From NCBI GenBank assembly GCA_023458095.1, contig JAEXAS010000008.1, positions 1-26,392 of the forward strand: DNA of 26,392 bases. Direction: 5' to 3'. The first letter of the stretch is position 1. Every line of letters starts with the position of its first letter. A program made the position numbers and the translations under genes. This document shows, piece after piece, positions 1 through 8,491 of the stretch. The notes beneath the pieces were generated by a model. It saw nothing but the letters and a program-made list of their open reading frames with translations, searched no databases and was not told where the DNA came from. The stretch comes from Actinomycetes bacterium (lineage in GTDB: Bacteria > Actinomycetota > Actinomycetes > Propionibacteriales > Propionibacteriaceae).

Positions 1-56
1 CTGGGCGCCCCGTAGCGTCGCGGCCTAAACGTAGCGTCGGGGGTGGAGAAACTGAT

Positions 57-92
57 CAGGCCGGTGTCCACACTGTGGTGGACACCGGCCTG
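57..92 (-). terminator. Hairpin terminator downstream of accA3
   Basis: A near-perfect inverted repeat has 15-bp arms (57-71 and 78-92) and a 6-nt loop. It begins about 20 nt after the accA3 stop codon when read on the minus strand. A short T-rich stretch (GTTTCTCC) follows the stem on that strand, so it looks like an intrinsic terminator with a weak U-tract. It could also stop transcription arriving from the other side. Confidence 0.7.
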
Positions 93-112
93 TGAGCCAG
101 AGAAGGGTTCGA

Positions 113-1873
<1,761 letters not shown>

Positions 1874-1910
1874 CAATGTTCCTTTCAGGTCTGAGACCAC
1901 AACTCAGCGG

Positions 1911-1916
1911 AGTCTA
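1911..1916 (-). promoter_or_regulatory. Candidate -10 box of accA3
   Basis: Read on the minus strand the hexamer is TAGACT, which fits the actinobacterial TAnnnT -10 pattern. It would give a leader of about 30 nt containing the AAGGAA ribosome binding site. No clear -35 box is visible. Confidence 0.4.
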
Positions 1917-1981
1917 GTGAAAACCGCGCCCGCTAGGCAGTACTTGAGCCGCGGGATTTCGGGACTGAGACAGTTGCACCC

Positions 1982-2995
1982 GTGCAGGTGCATGCTTGGC
2001 TTGTGGAGAATCCGCGCAGTCTAGTGTGGCGCGACGGCATCGTAGTCGCCCGGGATCTGTCCTTTGCTGACCTTGAGCGTTGGCGAGGCGCCACCGATGC
2101 GGTGGTATGGCTGGATCTGGTGGCGCCGTCCCGAGAGGTTCTGGACGAGTTGGCCGCAGATCTCGGCCTGAGCGCTCTGGCCGTCGACGATGTGATCGAA
2201 CCCAAGGAACGCCCGAAGGTCACCCGCTATGAGCGGCATGCCTTCCTGACCTGCTATGCGGTCGACTTGGATCATTCCAGCGACGGACGGGTGGAGGTGC
2301 GCCTGGGTCGGTTGTCGGCCTTCGTGCTGCCGGATGCCTTGATCACGGTGCGCTCCGACGATCAGGTCGACATCGAGCGCATCGTGAACCGGTGGGTCAA
2401 CGACGACCTGGTCGGTCACGGCGTGGCAGCTCTCGTGCACGGCATGCTCGATGAGGTCGTCGACGGCCACTTCGATGTCATCACCACCTTGGACGAGGAG
2501 ATGGACGATCTGGAGGATCTGCTGTTCGAACGCGACCGCAAGCCGGCCGAGATCCAGCAGCGGGTATTTGCCTTGCGCAAGGCGCTGGTGCGGCTACGGC
2601 GAGTGGTGCTCCCCATGCGGGAGGTCGTGACGGCTGTGATGCGGTTCCGCGACGAGAACGACATCCCGCTGTCCGGTGAGTTGGAGGGCTACTTCAACGA
2701 CTTGTACGACCACGTGATTCGAGCAGCGGAGTGGACTGAGAGCCTGCGCGACATGATCAGCAGCGTGTTCGAGACCAATCTGAGCCTTCAGGACGCCCGC
2801 CTCAACGAGGTGATGAAGAAGCTCGCCGCCTGGGCGGCCATCATCGCCGTCCCGACCGCGGTGACCGGCTGGTTCGGCCAGAACATTCCCTATCCGGGGT
2901 TTGCCCACGAGTCGGGTCTGATCCAGAGCGTGGTGCTGATCCTGGTGGGATCGGTGGGGCTGTACCTGCTCTTCCGCAGGGCCGACTGGATCTGA
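1982..2995 (+). CDS. corA: CorA-family divalent metal transporter
   Basis: Predicted inner-membrane channel-like transporter for Mg2+ or related divalent ions, normally a pentamer. The 337-residue protein has a long acidic cytoplasmic N-terminal region with coiled-coil character (roughly 1-275). Two C-terminal membrane helices follow (about 281-298 and 313-331), and a basic tail ends RRADWI. The loop after the first helix reads GWFGQNIPYPG, so the classical GMN selectivity motif is GQN (299-301). GQN variants are common in actinobacterial CorA-like proteins, so the exact ion is uncertain. The start is a GTG with no clear Shine-Dalgarno sequence. The hexamer GACAGT ends 7 nt upstream, so the mRNA may be leaderless. 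The gene converges on ubiA with a 6-nt gap. Confidence 0.9.
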   Translation: MQVHAWLVENPRSLVWRDGIVVARDLSFADLERWRGATDAVVWLDLVAPSREVLDELAADLGLSALAVDDVIEPKERPKVTRYERHAFLTCYAVDLDHSSDGRVEVRLGRLSAFVLPDALITVRSDDQVDIERIVNRWVNDDLVGHGVAALVHGMLDEVVDGHFDVITTLDEEMDDLEDLLFERDRKPAEIQQRVFALRKALVRLRRVVLPMREVVTAVMRFRDENDIPLSGELEGYFNDLYDHVIRAAEWTESLRDMISSVFETNLSLQDARLNEVMKKLAAWAAIIAVPTAVTGWFGQNIPYPGFAHESGLIQSVVLILVGSVGLYLLFRRADWI

Positions 2996-3001
2996 TCGCG
3001 C

Positions 3002-3907
3002 TCAGGCGAACACGGCCAGCGCGACCGGAACGATCCACAGCACGGCCAGTGCTTGGAGCATGTGGTCGTGGAGCACGACATCTTCTGGCTCGCCAGCTTT
3101 CCCGTGGTCGATCTTCATCGCGTAGCGCAGGATCGCCAAGGTGAACGGCGCGATCGAGACCGCAGCCCACGGCACGCCCAACAGGTTCCCGCTCTGGTCG
3201 AAGGCCCACAGGCTGTAGGACATGATCACGATCGCCATAGAGATCGACCAGATCTCGCGCAGATAGGTCGGGGTGTAGCGCTCCAGGCTTGCCCGGGTCT
3301 TGGCCTCGGAGCCGAGTTCGGTCAGCTCTGAATAGCGCTTGCCGGCCACCATGAACAGCGACCCAAAGGAGGCCACCAGGAGGAACCACTGGCTCAGCAC
3401 CAGCCCGGAGGCGACACCGCCGGCGACGGCCCGCAGAAGGAAGCCTGCCGACACCATCGCCAAATCGATGATCGGCTTGTCCTTCAAGAAGAAGGAGTAG
3501 CCGAGTTGCAGGACCAAATACAGGCTCAACACCGCGCCCAGCATGGGGTTGACCCAAAAACCGATGCTCAGCGAGGCGGCGGCGGTGATCACAGCCATCA
3601 CCCAGGCGGTGCCTGCGGCGAGTTCGCCGGCTGCAATGGGACGGAAGCGTTTGGTGGGGTGCAGCCGATCGGACTCGACATCGCGAATGTCATTGACCAG
3701 GTAGATCGAGGCGCTGATGAGGCTGAAGGCCAAGAGCGCCCAACATGCCGGGATCAGCACGGCGGGCACGAAGAGTTGGCCGGCGGCCAGGGGAGCGGCC
3801 AGCACCAGCACGTTCTTCACCCACTGCTTGGGCCGCATGGCGCGCAGCCAGGCAGGGAGCAGTGATTTCGGCGTCGGGATCTGGTCGACCTGGTCATGTT
3901 CAGCCAT
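3002..3907 (-). CDS. ubiA: UbiA-family decaprenyl-phosphate phosphoribosyltransferase
   Basis: Predicted to transfer 5-phosphoribose from PRPP to decaprenyl phosphate, the first membrane step toward decaprenylphosphoryl-arabinose, the arabinose donor for cell-wall arabinan. The 301-residue protein has about eight or nine hydrophobic helices. It carries the UbiA metal/diphosphate motif NDIRDVESD (72-80) followed by HPTKRFRPIAAG. Later segments GKRYSEL and GEPEDV also resemble mycobacterial Rv3806c as I recall it. That resemblance favours this role over menaquinone or haem prenyltransferases of the same superfamily. The start is ATG without a good Shine-Dalgarno sequence; TACCCT ends 9 nt upstream, giving a very short leader. 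DprE1/DprE2 epimerase genes are not in this window. Confidence 0.85.
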   Translation of the reverse strand: MAEHDQVDQIPTPKSLLPAWLRAMRPKQWVKNVLVLAAPLAAGQLFVPAVLIPACWALLAFSLISASIYLVNDIRDVESDRLHPTKRFRPIAAGELAAGTAWVMAVITAAASLSIGFWVNPMLGAVLSLYLVLQLGYSFFLKDKPIIDLAMVSAGFLLRAVAGGVASGLVLSQWFLLVASFGSLFMVAGKRYSELTELGSEAKTRASLERYTPTYLREIWSISMAIVIMSYSLWAFDQSGNLLGVPWAAVSIAPFTLAILRYAMKIDHGKAGEPEDVVLHDHMLQALAVLWIVPVALAVFA

Positions 3908-3960
3908 AGCGACTAAAGGGTAGCGGAGCGCCGAAGCGATGCTGCATCACGGTGCCGTGA

Positions 3961-4590
3961 TCACGAACCCCAATCGCCCAGGGCGCCTTGCAGGGCGCCC
4001 AGGCAGGCGTCAGCGATGGCCTCGCGGTCGTCGGCGGCACAGCCCTGCTTCACCCAGTGCAGGCAGGCCTGGTCGAGAAACCCGAAGTAGCCCCACAGGG
4101 CGTACTCGTGCCGCGCCCAATCACTGGGACGCAGCAGTTCGCGCAGGGCCTCGACATAGGCGCCGCGGGCCTGATGCCGAACCGCCACGGCTTCGGGTGG
4201 CTCTTCGCCGCCCAGCAGGGGCGCGGCCCAGGTGCGGGGGTGGGTCGCGATGTGATCCAGATAGACCAGGATCGAGGCCCGCACCCGGTCACGTTTGGGG
4301 GCGCCTTCGGCGAGGCCGGCCACAGCTCTGCGCTGAGCGGTGCTGAGTTCGGCCACGGCAGCGGCGACCACCTCGGCGTAGAGGGTGGCTTTGTTCCCGA
4401 AATAGTGGAAGACCAAGGCGCTGGAGGCCTGTGCGGCGCGGGCGATCTCGGCGACCGACACCTCGGCGTAGGGCGCCTCGGCGTAGCACTGCAGGGCGGC
4501 GGCGAGGATCGCCTCCCGGCGAGCGGTGGTGTCCAGCCGCTGTCGCCGGACGCCGGGCGCTGCGGTGTCTTCGGAACCCATGGTGGTCAT
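3961..4590 (-). CDS. TetR-family transcriptional repressor
   Basis: A 209-residue DNA-binding regulator. The N-terminal helix-turn-helix is typical of TetR: VSVAEIARAAQASSALVFHYFGNKATLYAEVV, given here as its segments EIARAAQAS, ALVFHYFGNK and TLYAEVV. The C-terminal ligand/dimer domain is not assignable to a known ligand. The gene is divergent from the GH13 gene at 4650, and only 59 bp lie between the start codons. That gap holds two perfect palindromes plus a third half-site, so the regulator very probably represses both itself and the amylase gene. An alternative ATG lies 8 nt downstream in a different frame and is not used. The natural inducer is unknown; a sugar or oligosaccharide is a guess from the neighbour only. 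Confidence 0.88.
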   Translation of the reverse strand: MTTMGSEDTAAPGVRRQRLDTTARREAILAAALQCYAEAPYAEVSVAEIARAAQASSALVFHYFGNKATLYAEVVAAAVAELSTAQRRAVAGLAEGAPKRDRVRASILVYLDHIATHPRTWAAPLLGGEEPPEAVAVRHQARGAYVEALRELLRPSDWARHEYALWGYFGFLDQACLHWVKQGCAADDREAIADACLGALQGALGDWGS

Positions 4591-4612
4591 CCTAGCGCTA
4601 TTGAGTTATAGT
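4584..4612 (+). promoter_or_regulatory. Candidate promoter of the GH13 gene inside operator site 1
   Basis: A -35-like TGGTCA (4584-4589) and a -10 TATAGT (4607-4612) are separated by 17 bp. The -10 lies in the spacer of operator site 1. On the opposite strand the same bases give TATAAC, a possible -10 for the tetR gene, so repressor binding would block both. Confidence 0.5.
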
Positions 4613-4650
4613 CAATAGCGTTATTGAGTCGGACTCAATAGGAGTATTGA
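4596..4650. promoter_or_regulatory. Repeated TetR-type operator (TATTGA-N7-TCAATA, two full sites plus a half-site)
   Basis: Site 1 is TATTGAgttatagTCAATA (4599-4617), extended by CGC/GCG to 9-bp arms (4596-4620). Site 2 is TATTGAgtcggacTCAATA (4622-4640), extended to a 19-bp palindrome. A third TATTGA lies at 4645-4650 without a right arm. The three left half-sites are exactly 23 bp apart. The array fills the gap between the divergent tetR and GH13 starts, and its last base is the A of the GH13 ATG. Binding here would cover both promoters and the GH13 ribosome binding site. Confidence 0.85.
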
Positions 4651-5873
4651 TGAGTCTTCTGGATCACGCCATCTGGTGGCATGTCTATCCACTGGGTGCG
4701 TGCGGGGCGCCAATTCGCGGGGGTGGAGTCGGGGTCCATCATCGGCTGACGCGGCTGGGTGCATGGCTGGACTATGTCGTCGAGTTGGGCGGCTCGGGAC
4801 TGCTCCTGGGGCCGATCTTCGCCGCCACCAGTCACGGCTACGACACCCTCGACCACTTCAGCATCGATCCGCGGCTGGGTGATGACGCCGACTTCGACCG
4901 CCTCGTGGAACAAGCCCACCGCCGCGGTCTGTCGGTCATTCTCGATGGGGTCTTCAATCACGTTGGGGTCGAGCATCCGCTCGTGCAGCAGGCGATCAGC
5001 GATGGCGGCGGGTTGGTGAAGCTGGACGCAGGGCCAAACGGGTGGCAGCCGGTCGGCTGGGAGGGCCACGGCGGTCTCGCTGAACTGGACCACGACAACC
5101 CGGCCGTCGCCGACCTGGTCACCGAGATCATGCTGCACTGGCTGCGCCGGGGGATCGCCGGCTGGCGACTGGATGCGGCCTATTCGGTGCCGGTCGGGTT
5201 CTGGGCCGAGGTGATCGGGCGTGTCCGCCAGGAGTTCCCCCAAGCGGTCTTCATCGGCGAGGTCATCCACGGCGACTACACCGCCATCGTGGAAGAGGGG
5301 GGTCTGGACACCGTCACCCAATACGAACTGTGGAAGGCGATCTGGAGTTCGATCAGCGATGCCAACTTCTGGGAACTGGCCTGGGCACTGGAGCGGCATC
5401 AGCAGTTCAGCCAGGCATTCGTGCCGCAGACCTTTGTGGGCAATCACGATGTGGATCGCATTGCCAGCCTGGTCGGTGATGGCGGCGCCGCTTTGGCCGC
5501 CGTCGTGCTCTTCACCGTGCCGGGGGCGCCCAGTATCTACTACGGCGACGAGCAAGGATTTCGAGGACGCAAAGGGGAGGGCTGGGAGGCCGACGCCGAA
5601 CTGCGTCCCGCGCTGCCGGACACTCCCGAGCAGTTGGCCGATCTCGGACGCTGGCTGTATCGCCTCCATCAGGATCTGATCGGGCTGCGGCGGCGAAATG
5701 CCTGGCTGGCCCGAGGCTCACTGGCGGTGATCGACAAGCAGAACACCAGCATCACCTACCAGGTTCGTGACACCGATCACCTGCTGTCAGTCACGATCGA
5801 CCTGATGCCGCAGCCGATGGCGACCATCACTGTGGACGGTGAGCGCGTCTTCGGTTGGACCCAAGCCGACTGA
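4650..5873 (+). CDS. GH13 alpha-amylase family glycoside hydrolase
   Basis: Predicted cytoplasmic alpha-glucan-active enzyme; no signal peptide is visible. The 407-residue protein shows the GH13 conserved regions. Region I is DGVFNHVG; region II GWRLDAA carries the nucleophile Asp175; region III FIGEV carries the acid/base Glu204; region IV FVGNHDVDR has Asp267. All three catalytic acids are therefore present. A short beta domain C fills roughly 355-407. At this size it has a small domain B and no extra carbohydrate-binding module. The substrate (maltodextrin, trehalose-type or sucrose-type sugars) cannot be decided from sequence alone. The ATG at 4650 is preceded by AGGAG 5 nt upstream; an in-frame TTG one codon earlier is less likely. 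The divergent tetR and shared operator indicate it is repressor-controlled. Confidence 0.9.
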   Translation: MSLLDHAIWWHVYPLGACGAPIRGGGVGVHHRLTRLGAWLDYVVELGGSGLLLGPIFAATSHGYDTLDHFSIDPRLGDDADFDRLVEQAHRRGLSVILDGVFNHVGVEHPLVQQAISDGGGLVKLDAGPNGWQPVGWEGHGGLAELDHDNPAVADLVTEIMLHWLRRGIAGWRLDAAYSVPVGFWAEVIGRVRQEFPQAVFIGEVIHGDYTAIVEEGGLDTVTQYELWKAIWSSISDANFWELAWALERHQQFSQAFVPQTFVGNHDVDRIASLVGDGGAALAAVVLFTVPGAPSIYYGDEQGFRGRKGEGWEADAELRPALPDTPEQLADLGRWLYRLHQDLIGLRRRNAWLARGSLAVIDKQNTSITYQVRDTDHLLSVTIDLMPQPMATITVDGERVFGWTQAD

Positions 5874-5896
5874 AGGCGATGCCGGCTGGTCGACTC

Positions 5897-6529
5897 TCAG
5901 TCCTGATCGAGGTGCCACAGCGAATGCCACCCGACGTCGAGTTCGGCGAACAGCCGCCGCAGCAGGGGCAGGCTGATGCCCACCACATTGTGTGGATCGC
6001 CGCACACTCCGGTGACATAGGCGCCACCCAGGCCGTCCACGGTGAAGGCTCCGGCAACCTTGAGCGGCTCTCCGGTGGCCACATAGGCCGCAATCTCGTC
6101 GTCGTCGATATTGGCGAACATCACTTCGGTGGTCGCCACGGCTGCGGCAGCCACCACCGCGCCGGCCCGGCGGGCGATCACATGATGACCGGTGTGCAGG
6201 TGGCCGGTGCTGCCGCGCATCTGGCGCCAGCGGTCAATCGCCTGCTGCGCGTCGGCTGGTTTCCCCATCGCCTCGCCGCGCAACTCCAGCAGCGAATCAC
6301 AGGCCACGATCAGAACATCCTCAGTGCCGGTAAGGTCGCCGAATACCTTCTCGGCCTTCGCTCGGGACAGTTGGCTGACCAACCCGACCACATCGACGGC
6401 GGTGAAGGCATCCTCATCGACGTCGGACACCATGATCTCCGGACGCAGACCGGCGTCGATCAAGGTCTGGCGTCGCGCAGGCGAGGAGGAAGCGAGAATG
6501 AACCGCAACGGGCGGGACTCGTCGCTCAC
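5897..6529 (-). CDS. maf: Maf-family nucleoside triphosphate pyrophosphatase
   Basis: Hydrolyses non-canonical or modified nucleoside triphosphates to monophosphates and pyrophosphate in the cytoplasm, a house-cleaning role linked to septum/cell-division control in some bacteria. The 210-residue protein has the N-terminal signature ILASSSPARRQTL (11-23). The acidic catalytic segment is VACDSL (Asp78), and later come GKPADA, MRG and LHTGHH. The frame is open upstream to 6754, but the extension is Arg/Pro-rich and overlaps accE. The GTG at 6529 gives a normal Maf start, although no strong Shine-Dalgarno sequence precedes it. It lies 115 nt downstream of accE on the same strand, as in mycobacteria (accD5-accE5-maf), so it may be co-transcribed with the carboxylase genes. 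Confidence 0.9.
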   Translation of the reverse strand: MSDESRPLRFILASSSPARRQTLIDAGLRPEIMVSDVDEDAFTAVDVVGLVSQLSRAKAEKVFGDLTGTEDVLIVACDSLLELRGEAMGKPADAQQAIDRWRQMRGSTGHLHTGHHVIARRAGAVVAAAAVATTEVMFANIDDDEIAAYVATGEPLKVAGAFTVDGLGGAYVTGVCGDPHNVVGISLPLLRRLFAELDVGWHSLWHLDQD

Positions 6530-6644
6530 CGCTGACCACTCGGCTTCCGAAGGGCGCCGACTTTCGAGCTTGCCGCGGCGCCGTGGTCGGGAAACCAGGT
6601 GCAGGCAGCGTGCAGGCCGACCAGCGAGCTCATGGTGTCCTCGC

Positions 6645-6872
6645 TCAGCGACGGAAGGTGCTGCGCCAGGCCTCGCGTCCGGGCAGCAGGGGATTGCGCA
6701 CCGTGTGCCAGTACGACCGCCAGCCACCGGCCAAGGTTCCCGTGTGCGGAGCATGGGGCTCGGGCCGGCCCCGCCGCACCGCCACCGTGATGGCGGCGAT
6801 GGCGGCGAGTTCCTCGTCGGTGGGGTTGCCAGAGACGATTTCGACCAGGTTCTCGGCTTCAGGATTGGTCAT
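6645..6872 (-). CDS. accE: Acyl-CoA carboxylase epsilon subunit
   Basis: A 75-residue protein of the small actinobacterial epsilon family that binds the AccD hexamer and boosts carboxylase activity. The N-terminal half holds the family signature IVSGNPTDEELAAIAAITVA (13-32). The C-terminal half is basic and Trp/Arg-rich and ends with GREAWRSTFRR, also typical. Its ATG overlaps the accD stop codon (ATGA, 6869-6872), so the two are translationally coupled and co-expressed. Such short, divergent subunits are often missed or left hypothetical. The assignment here rests on the motif and the position directly after accD. Confidence 0.9.
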   Translation of the reverse strand: MTNPEAENLVEIVSGNPTDEELAAIAAITVAVRRGRPEPHAPHTGTLAGGWRSYWHTVRNPLLPGREAWRSTFRR

Positions 6873-8443
6873 AGCGGAATGTTCCCATGCTTCTTCGGCG
6901 GCAACTGCTGACGCTTGGTGCGCAGCAGCCGCAGCACTCGAATGACCTGGGCGCGCGTCTCGTGGGGGTGGATGACCTTGTCCACATAGCCGCGCTCGGC
7001 AGCCACGTACGGGTTGGCCAGATGATCGTTGTACTCGTCGATCAGCTCGGTACGGCGAGCAGCGGCGTCATCGGAGGCCGCCAGTTCCTTGCGGTACAGC
7101 AGGTCCACCGCGCCTTCGGCGCCCATGACGGCGATCTGGGCGGTCGGCCAGGCCAGGTTCACATCGGCACCCAGCGGCTTGGACCCCATCACGCAGTAGG
7201 CGCCGCCGTAGGCCTTGCGGGTGATTACGGTCACCAGTGGGACGGTGGCCTCGGCATAGGCGTAGATGATCTTCGCGCCGCGGTGGATGATGCCGTTCCA
7301 CTCCTGGTCGGTGCCGGGCAGGAAGCCGGGCACATCGACGAAGGTGAGCACCGGAATGTTGAAGGCGTCGCAGGTTCGCACGAAGCGAGCGGCCTTCTCG
7401 GCGGCGTTGATGTCGATGGTGCCGGCCTGAACCATCGGCTGGTTCGCGACCACACCGATCGAGCGACCTTCGACCCGTCCGAATCCACAGATCATGTTCT
7501 GGGCGTACAGGCCGTGCACTTCCAGGAAGTCGTCGTCGTCGAGCACCCGCTTGATGACGTCGTGCATGTCATAGGGCTGGTTGGGGCCGTCGGGGATCAC
7601 CGTGTCGAGCGCCAGATCGTGCTCGGTGATGGTGAGGTCGGCCTCTTCTTCCTCGTAGACCGGCGGGTCTTCCAGGTTGTTCTGGGGCAGGAAGGTGATG
7701 AGCTGGCGGGCGTATTCCAGAGCGTCCTGCTCGTCGGCGGCCAGGTAGTGGGAGTTGCCCGACTTGGTGGAGTGCGTGCGGCCACCGCCGAGTTCCTCCA
7801 TGGTGACTACCTCGCCGGTGACGGTCTTGATGATCGCCGGGCCGGTGATGAACATCTGCGAGGTCTGGTCGACCATGATCACGAAGTCGGTCAGGGCGGG
7901 GGAGTAGACGTGGCCGCCGGCAGCGGCGCCCATGATCAGCGAGATCTGCGGGATCACGCCGGAGGCCAGCGTGTTGCGCCGGAAGATCTGGGAGTACAGG
8001 TCGAGGGAGACCACACCCTCCTGGATGCGGGCGCCGCCACCTTCGTTGATGCCGATGATCGGGCAGCCGGTCTTGATGGCGAAGTCGAGGATCTTGACGA
8101 TCTTCTCGCCGTAGACCTCGCCCAGTGCGCCACCGAAGAGGGTGACGTCCTGGCTGAAGACGCACACCGGGCGTCCATGGATCGAACCGACACCGGTGAT
8201 CACACCGTCGGTGTAGGGGCGCTTGGCCTCCATCCCGAAGGCGGTGCTGCGGTGACGGGAAAACTCGTCGAACTCTGTGAAGGTCCCCTCGTCGAGCAGC
8301 ATCATGATGCGCTCGCGGGCTGTCATTTTGCCTTGGGCGTGCACCTTCTCGACGGCTGCTGGTGCGGCAGGGTTCTTTGCTTGTTCGATGCGGTCGCTGA
8401 GTTCAGCGATCTTGCCCCTAGTGGTGTGAATGTCCGGCTGCAT
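6869..8443 (-). CDS. accD5: Acyl-CoA carboxylase beta subunit (carboxyltransferase)
   Basis: Transfers the carboxyl group from biotin on AccA3 to acetyl-CoA and/or propionyl-CoA. The 524-residue protein has the two crotonase-like carboxyltransferase halves. Visible landmarks are INEGGGARIQEG and the oxyanion-type glycine stretch MGAAAGGHVYSPAL. In the second half are FVDVPGFLPGTDQE, RKAYGGAYCVMGSK, AWPTAQIAVMGAEGAV, and the family ending PPKKHGNIPL. Cys417 occupies the position aligned by memory with the specificity-determining Asp422 of Streptomyces PccB, so acetyl- versus propionyl-CoA preference is open. The frame also offers an ATG at 8455. The ATG at 8443 is preferred because TATGGT ends 7 nt upstream and the protein then starts like its family. 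It overlaps accE and is divergent from birA. Confidence 0.93.
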   Translation of the reverse strand: MQPDIHTTRGKIAELSDRIEQAKNPAAPAAVEKVHAQGKMTARERIMMLLDEGTFTEFDEFSRHRSTAFGMEAKRPYTDGVITGVGSIHGRPVCVFSQDVTLFGGALGEVYGEKIVKILDFAIKTGCPIIGINEGGGARIQEGVVSLDLYSQIFRRNTLASGVIPQISLIMGAAAGGHVYSPALTDFVIMVDQTSQMFITGPAIIKTVTGEVVTMEELGGGRTHSTKSGNSHYLAADEQDALEYARQLITFLPQNNLEDPPVYEEEEADLTITEHDLALDTVIPDGPNQPYDMHDVIKRVLDDDDFLEVHGLYAQNMICGFGRVEGRSIGVVANQPMVQAGTIDINAAEKAARFVRTCDAFNIPVLTFVDVPGFLPGTDQEWNGIIHRGAKIIYAYAEATVPLVTVITRKAYGGAYCVMGSKPLGADVNLAWPTAQIAVMGAEGAVDLLYRKELAASDDAAARRTELIDEYNDHLANPYVAAERGYVDKVIHPHETRAQVIRVLRLLRTKRQQLPPKKHGNIPL

Positions 8444-8450
8444 GAGCGGA

Positions 8451-8456
8451 ACCATA
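8451..8456 (-). promoter_or_regulatory. Candidate -10 box giving leaderless accD
   Basis: Minus-strand TATGGT is followed by 7 nt and then the ATG at 8443. This fits a leaderless actinobacterial start and explains the lack of a ribosome binding site. Confidence 0.45.
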
Positions 8457-8479
8457 GCCGCACCAGGGCGTTCTCGTCA

Positions 8480-8485
8480 TAGGCT
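8480..8485 (+). promoter_or_regulatory. TAGGCT -10 box of leaderless birA
   Basis: TAGGCT is followed by exactly 6 nt and then the GTG start at 8492. The same arrangement occurs at 15351, 22809 and, on the other strand, 22375. Confidence 0.65.
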
Positions 8486-8491
8486 CGTGGG

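Noticed and set aside
4635..5669. Minus-strand open frame of 344 aa opposite the GH13 gene
   Set aside because: GH13 on the plus strand has all three catalytic acids; the antisense frame runs into the operator and has no motif.
6530..6754. N-terminal extension of maf
   Set aside because: It overlaps accE in another frame and is Arg/Pro-rich; Maf proteins start near the ILASSSPARR motif.
6887..8482. Long plus-strand open frame opposite accD (531 aa)
   Set aside because: Same cause: it mirrors accD nearly end to end and has no recognisable motif.
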